A stretch of 10,552 nt of DNA, taken from positions 1 to 10,552 of the forward strand of contig JAAHIC010000089.1 of NCBI GenBank assembly GCA_010671965.1. Direction: 5' to 3'. Numbering within the stretch: position 1 is the stretch's first letter; every line of letters starts with the position of its first letter. The notes under the pieces were generated by a model, which worked only from the letters and a program-made list of their open reading frames with translations, did no database searches and had not been told where the DNA came from. The translations under genes were made by a program, and so were the position numbers. This stretch comes from Leptolyngbya sp. SIO4C5 (lineage in GTDB: Bacteria > Cyanobacteriota > Cyanobacteriia > Phormidesmidales > Phormidesmidaceae). Positions 7,069 through 10,552 of this stretch are shown one piece after another.

Positions 7069-7184
7069 GACTGCTGCGTCCTTTGGCTCAATAAGCTGTT
7101 GTTTCTAGTAAAGCAATACCTCGGCCTGCGCGTCCTGCGCTAAATTGCCGATTCCCCTCAGCACTGAATCTCGACCTTTGTCCA
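7069..7184. other. Divergent intergenic region between the minus-strand gene and gp25
   Basis: This 116-base gap must carry the promoter of the minus-strand gene, and also one for gp25-gpJ-gpI unless transcription reads through. I find no convincing -35/-10 pair. A TAAATT at 7141-7146 could be a -10 box but lacks a good partner. A small direct repeat CTGCGC-GTC-CTGCGC sits at 7126-7140. Confidence 0.3.
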
Positions 7185-7658
7185 ATGGCAGCCCTGCAGC
7201 AGCTTGATTACAGTAACCATGTATTGTGTGAAACGATTATGCCTGAGCCGTCATCGCCATCACCACACACCTATCTAGGGCAGGGCTTTTCCTTTCCTAT
7301 GCAAGTAGGCGTTCAGGGAGGCTTACAGCTCAATGCAGCTCATCGCAATATTGAAGATTCTATCGGCATTATCTTACGCACCAATATGGGAGAACGAATC
7401 TATCGGCCTGACTTTGGTTCGCGCTTATCTGAGCTGGTGTTTGCACCGCTGAATACGCAGACGCTATTGCTAATTCGGCTATACGTGGAAGAAGCCTTGA
7501 AAAAGTGGGAGCCTCGCATAGTTCTAGATGCGGTGCGTACTGACCCTGATCCTATGAGCGGTCGTGTCGATATCGTCATCGAGTATCATCCTAAAGGCCA
7601 TCATGATAGTCGAAGCCTGGTTTACCCGTTTTATCTACTGCCGCCGGGAGAAGCCTAA
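7185..7658 (+). CDS. gp25-like baseplate wedge protein (Afp9 type)
   Basis: A gpW/gp25-family baseplate protein, a core wedge component that contacts the first sheath ring. Family features are a YLGQGFSFPMQVGVQGG opening near residues 30-46, then NIEDSIGIILRTNMGERIYR (55-74), with the characteristic E-R-x-x-x-P-x-FG pattern at E70, R71, P75, F77 and G78. LSELVFAPLN and a helical IRLYVEEALKKWEPRI stretch follow. The last part is a beta strand with VDIVIEY. The first 18 residues look unlike the family. An in-frame ATG at 7239 would give 139 residues, the usual eCIS length, and may be the real start. Neither ATG has a clear ribosome binding site. The gene lies 27 bases before the gpJ gene and likely shares its transcript. 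Confidence 0.9.
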   Translation: MAALQQLDYSNHVLCETIMPEPSSPSPHTYLGQGFSFPMQVGVQGGLQLNAAHRNIEDSIGIILRTNMGERIYRPDFGSRLSELVFAPLNTQTLLLIRLYVEEALKKWEPRIVLDAVRTDPDPMSGRVDIVIEYHPKGHHDSRSLVYPFYLLPPGEA

Positions 7659-7670
7659 TCTATTGTTTTT

Positions 7671-7676
7671 GGAGGG
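7671..7676 (+). promoter_or_regulatory. Ribosome binding site for the gpJ-type gene with GTG start
   Basis: GGAGGG lies 9 bases before GTG 7686. It supports this non-ATG start, which also gives the expected N-terminal sequence of the family. Confidence 0.75.
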
Positions 7677-7685
7677 TAAGTTGCC

Positions 7686-9881
7686 GTGGAATTTGATTTT
7701 TTACCCAACCTACCCAAATCAAACTTAGACGATCGCACGTTTAAGGAGCTGGTAGACGAATGCGTGCTGCGAATTCCCCGCTACTGCCCGGAGTGGACTA
7801 ACTATAACCCTTCCGATCCCGGCATTACCCTAATTGAGCTATTTGCCTGGCTCACCGACCAGATGCTGCTGCGGTTTAACCAGGTGCCGCGCCGCAACTA
7901 TGTAACGTTTCTAGAAATGCTGGGAATGCGGCTGCGATCGCCTGTGCCAGCTCAAACCGAAGTCACGCTCTATCTTTCAGCCGCCTTGGAAAATCGCTAT
8001 CAGATTCCGGCGGGGGCTGAGGTTGCCACTGAGCGCACCGAGGCAGAAGAAGCGATTATTTTCAGCACCGATAGTCCGCTGCTGATCGGCGTGCCGCGAG
8101 TACGACACTTTCTCACTTCAGATACGCTGGAAACGCGCCCGCAGATGCTGCGCGATCGCTTTGCTAATCTCTGGACGCAAGATGACAGCGGCTACTGGAG
8201 CGGGCGGGAGCAGTATGTGTTTGAGGAACGGCCCCAGGTCGGTAACTGCTTCTATTTAGTCTTTGAACCAGAAGAACCCCTCGATGGCAATGTGATTTCG
8301 CTGACGCTACAGGGAGAACCCGCCGGCTCGACGGGCATCAATCCCGACCATCCGCCGCGTCGCTGGGAAGCCTGGGACGGTCGCGCCTGGCAGCCAGTGC
8401 TGCTGCGGGAGGGAGATGACGGTACCCGCGGCTTTAGCTTTGAAGATGTGGCCCAGCAGCAGGAAATTGGCGGTATCCGGGAAGCTAACGTAACGTTGCA
8501 CCTGCCGCTGCAGTGGCCGTCAACTTACTTCTCCACCTATCAGGGCCGCTGGCTGCGCTGCGTCTACACTCAGCCCCAGGGCGGGCAGGCAGGCTATCAG
8601 CGATCGCCAGAGCTGATGGGAATTACAGCGAGATCTATTGGCGGCACGATTCCGGCTAGCCAGTGTACGCAGATTCGCGACGAGCTGCTAGGGGAAAGCA
8701 GCGGCACACCGGGGGCCACCTTCAAGTTGCAGTCAGAGTCGATCCTGCCGCGTCAGGAAGGAGAGCATCTGGTGGTGACGCCGCCGATGGGGCTGCCGCA
8801 GATTTGGCAAGAAGTGAACGATTTTTCCGAATCTGGCCCGGAGGATCGCCACTATACCCTAGACTCCCTGACCGGCGAAATTCAGTTTGGCCCGGTGGTG
8901 CGAGAGTCTTCGCAGCTCAGACAGCAAATGGAGCTGCGATCGCAGGTACAGATGCAGGGACATACCCCTAGCACAACTGAACTGGCTGCCGTAGAAACTT
9001 TAGAGCGTCAGTACGGCATGGTACCGCCGCGAGGCTCGATGATTCGGATGGCGGCCTATCGCACCGGGGGCGGTCAGCGAGGCAACGTGCAGGCTCACTC
9101 CATCCGCATCCTCAAAACCGCAATTCCCTACGTGGTCAGCGTTATCAACCACCGCCCCGCCCTCAACGGCGCTGATGCCGAGTCTTTAGAGGAAGCCGTG
9201 ATTCGAGTGCCCAAACTGCTGCGGACGCGCAACCGGGCTGTGACGCCAGAAGACTTTGAAACCCTGACGTTGCAGGCCAGTCGGGGCGTAGCGCGGGCCT
9301 ATTGTCCTGTAGCCCATGGGGTTAGCAGTGAGGCAGGCGTCGTGGATTTGCTAATTGTGCCAAAAGCTGATGTGCGCCAAATTGCTCGCGGCGAAGGCAT
9401 CGATCCGCAGCAGTTGGCGCTGGGAGATGGGCTGCGGCAGGAAGTGATGGCCTATCTCAATGAGCGGCGGCTGCTAGGCGTTCAGATTCGGCTGCAGGCC
9501 CCGGAATATGTGGGGGTAGCGGTGCAGACGGAGGTGGGGTTAGAGCCAGCCTATAACAGCCCCCAAGCTCAGCAGGAAATTTTAAGCAGTTTACAGGTGA
9601 AGCTGTATCGCTTTCTCAATCCGTTGACAGGCGGCCCGGAGGGCGAAGGCTGGGGCTTTGGCGCGCCGGTCTACCGCTCAGACGTAATCGGTCTGTTTCA
9701 GCAGACGCCGGGGGTGCGCTATTTAGGTACAGTGCTGCTGTTTGAGCTGCGGCGACAGGGACAAAACTGGACGCGGACGCTGGCAGCAGACGGCATGATT
9801 GATCCGGGACCGCTGGGACTGATCTGTTCTTGGTCGAACCGCTATCTGCGATCGAGTCATGCTATCAGTCTGGTGAGTTAG
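7686..9881 (+). CDS. Baseplate protein, gpJ/Afp11 type (putative baseplate assembly protein family)
   Basis: This 731-residue protein builds the wedge ring of the baseplate around the spike. The N-terminus carries the family signature: FDFLPNLPKSNLDDRTFKEL, then NPSDPGITLIELFAWLTDQM (41-60), then an RFNQVPRRNYVTFLEMLGM stretch to about residue 81. The region around residues 85-330 is beta-rich with several tryptophans and may form a peripheral domain. A FGPVVRE-type segment near residue 400 is followed by AYRTGGGQRGNV. The J-like part contains IRVPKLLRTRNRAVTPEDFE from residue 506. Afp11 homologues vary greatly in length, and this one is in the common range for the baseplate assembly family. 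The gpI gene starts 9 bases after its stop, so coupled translation is likely. Four HIP1 sites lie in this gene. Confidence 0.92.
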   Translation: MEFDFLPNLPKSNLDDRTFKELVDECVLRIPRYCPEWTNYNPSDPGITLIELFAWLTDQMLLRFNQVPRRNYVTFLEMLGMRLRSPVPAQTEVTLYLSAALENRYQIPAGAEVATERTEAEEAIIFSTDSPLLIGVPRVRHFLTSDTLETRPQMLRDRFANLWTQDDSGYWSGREQYVFEERPQVGNCFYLVFEPEEPLDGNVISLTLQGEPAGSTGINPDHPPRRWEAWDGRAWQPVLLREGDDGTRGFSFEDVAQQQEIGGIREANVTLHLPLQWPSTYFSTYQGRWLRCVYTQPQGGQAGYQRSPELMGITARSIGGTIPASQCTQIRDELLGESSGTPGATFKLQSESILPRQEGEHLVVTPPMGLPQIWQEVNDFSESGPEDRHYTLDSLTGEIQFGPVVRESSQLRQQMELRSQVQMQGHTPSTTELAAVETLERQYGMVPPRGSMIRMAAYRTGGGQRGNVQAHSIRILKTAIPYVVSVINHRPALNGADAESLEEAVIRVPKLLRTRNRAVTPEDFETLTLQASRGVARAYCPVAHGVSSEAGVVDLLIVPKADVRQIARGEGIDPQQLALGDGLRQEVMAYLNERRLLGVQIRLQAPEYVGVAVQTEVGLEPAYNSPQAQQEILSSLQVKLYRFLNPLTGGPEGEGWGFGAPVYRSDVIGLFQQTPGVRYLGTVLLFELRRQGQNWTRTLAADGMIDPGPLGLICSWSNRYLRSSHAISLVS

Positions 9882-9886
9882 GGAGG
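9881..9886 (+). promoter_or_regulatory. Ribosome binding site for the gpI-type gene
   Basis: GGGAGG begins on the last base of the gpJ stop codon and lies four bases before ATG 9891. It marks the start of the last gene and indicates coupled translation. Confidence 0.7.
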
Positions 9887-9890
9887 CACT

Positions 9891-10552
9891 ATGAGTCAGG
9901 CCCGCTCCAGCCAGCTATTAGCGTTAACCCTCACCCCCATGCAGACACCGGAAGCCTATCCGGCGCAGGGGGCGGCTACCTGGCTGGCGGATGCTACAAC
10001 CAGCGTTGTCGGCGCGCCTCAACTGCGGCTGTGCCCCGGCGAACCCAGCGAAATTGTGGTGCAGCTGAAAAACCAGAGCGATCGCCCCTTGCATCTCAGC
10101 TTATACACCACCGGCGATTTTCCGGCTCACTGGTGCCAGATTGGCACCGAGGGGGCAGAACTACCTGCCGGTCAGCAGATGGACGCGGTACTTTATTTTG
10201 AAATTGGGCCAAATTTCTTTGAAGATTCTTTGACCCTCGGCCCGCAGGAGCAAATCAAGATCAACTATCAGGGTCAGCTTTATGTCTATTCAGTGCAGCC
10301 TGAAAACGGCCAGCGGCAGCAAATTGGCAGCGCCGCCTTTCAAATCTTTGTCCGCCCCCATACGCTCTATCCCCGCTTCTTACCGGCGATTTATCGGGAA
10401 GTAGATTTTATTGGTCGCCTGCTGAAAATCTTTGAACAGGCTTTTGAACCAGCGGTAGAAGCGCTCGATAGTCTGTGGGCCTACCTGAATCCGCTGACAG
10501 CCCCAGAGACGCTGCTGCCATTTTTAGCTTACTGGGTGGGCTGGCCCAGCAG
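9891..10552 (+). CDS. Tail protein gpI/Afp12 type, N-terminal part, cut by the window edge
   Basis: The first 220 residues are visible and the frame is open at the window end. From about residue 160 the sequence matches the start of the phage tail gpI domain of eCIS loci: LYPRFLPAIYREVDFIGRLL, then KIFEQAFEPAVEALD, LNPLTAPETLLPFLAYWVGW. This protein pairs with the gpJ-type protein in the baseplate wedge. Before it lies a domain of about 155 residues with alternating strands (LRLCPGEPSEIVVQLKNQSD, then an LHLSLYTTGDFPAHWCQIG segment and VLYFEIGPNFFED), which looks like an Ig-like beta-sandwich and is not part of the gpI core. Start ATG has a ribosome binding site right after the gpJ stop. The family call is firm; the nature of the N-terminal domain is inference. 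Confidence 0.9.
   Translation, partial: MSQARSSQLLALTLTPMQTPEAYPAQGAATWLADATTSVVGAPQLRLCPGEPSEIVVQLKNQSDRPLHLSLYTTGDFPAHWCQIGTEGAELPAGQQMDAVLYFEIGPNFFEDSLTLGPQEQIKINYQGQLYVYSVQPENGQRQQIGSAAFQIFVRPHTLYPRFLPAIYREVDFIGRLLKIFEQAFEPAVEALDSLWAYLNPLTAPETLLPFLAYWVGWPS

Noticed and set aside
8663..8971. Plus-strand frame within the gpJ gene
   Set aside because: Shifted frame inside a recognisable baseplate gene; Arg/Ala/Gly-rich and without start signal.
9830..10201. Frame of 123 codons across the gpJ end and gpI start
   Set aside because: Out of phase with two recognisable genes that have a ribosome binding site and family motifs; its product is Arg/Gly/Ser-rich without motifs.

Overview
The window is part of a contractile injection system (CIS) locus, the phage-tail-like family that includes Afp, PVC and the intracellular or thylakoid-anchored CIS of cyanobacteria. 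The host is very probably a cyanobacterium. I count 15 copies of the palindrome GCGATCGC (HIP1), about one per 700 bases, and this octamer is a cyanobacterial genome signature. The baseplate proteins also look like cyanobacterial eCIS/tCIS versions. I cannot name the genus.

Layout. Bases 1-3897 hold one very long Pro/Ala/Ser-rich reading frame (about 1262 aa or more, start unclear). It looks intrinsically disordered, carries a recurring [V/I/L]-Q-R motif, and ends in a short charged helix. Next, on the same strand with short gaps, come a CIS_tube-domain adaptor of the Afp7 type without a visible LysM (3929-4453), a VgrG/Afp8-type spike (4474-6333) and a DUF4280 PAAR-like tip (6345-6737). A 107-codon gene on the opposite strand (6745-7068) interrupts the series. 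The + strand then resumes with a gp25-like baseplate wedge protein (7185-7658), a gpJ/Afp11-type baseplate protein (7686-9881) and the 5' two hundred codons or so of a gpI/Afp12-type tail protein (9891 to the window edge).

How they fit together. The PAAR-like tip caps the VgrG spike. The spike sits on the inner tube through the CIS_tube adaptor. The gp25, gpJ and gpI proteins form the wedge ring that holds the spike and triggers sheath contraction. Sheath, tube, ATPase, tape measure, cap and fibre genes are not in the window and should lie on either side.

The least explained element is the giant disordered protein. It is large, sits directly upstream of the tube adaptor, and is peppered with QRSP motifs encoded by HIP1 sites in one fixed reading frame. 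Its C-terminal helix and a few tryptophan-centred islands are the likely functional contacts. The embedded minus-strand gene and the N-terminal domain on the gpI protein are the other points worth following.
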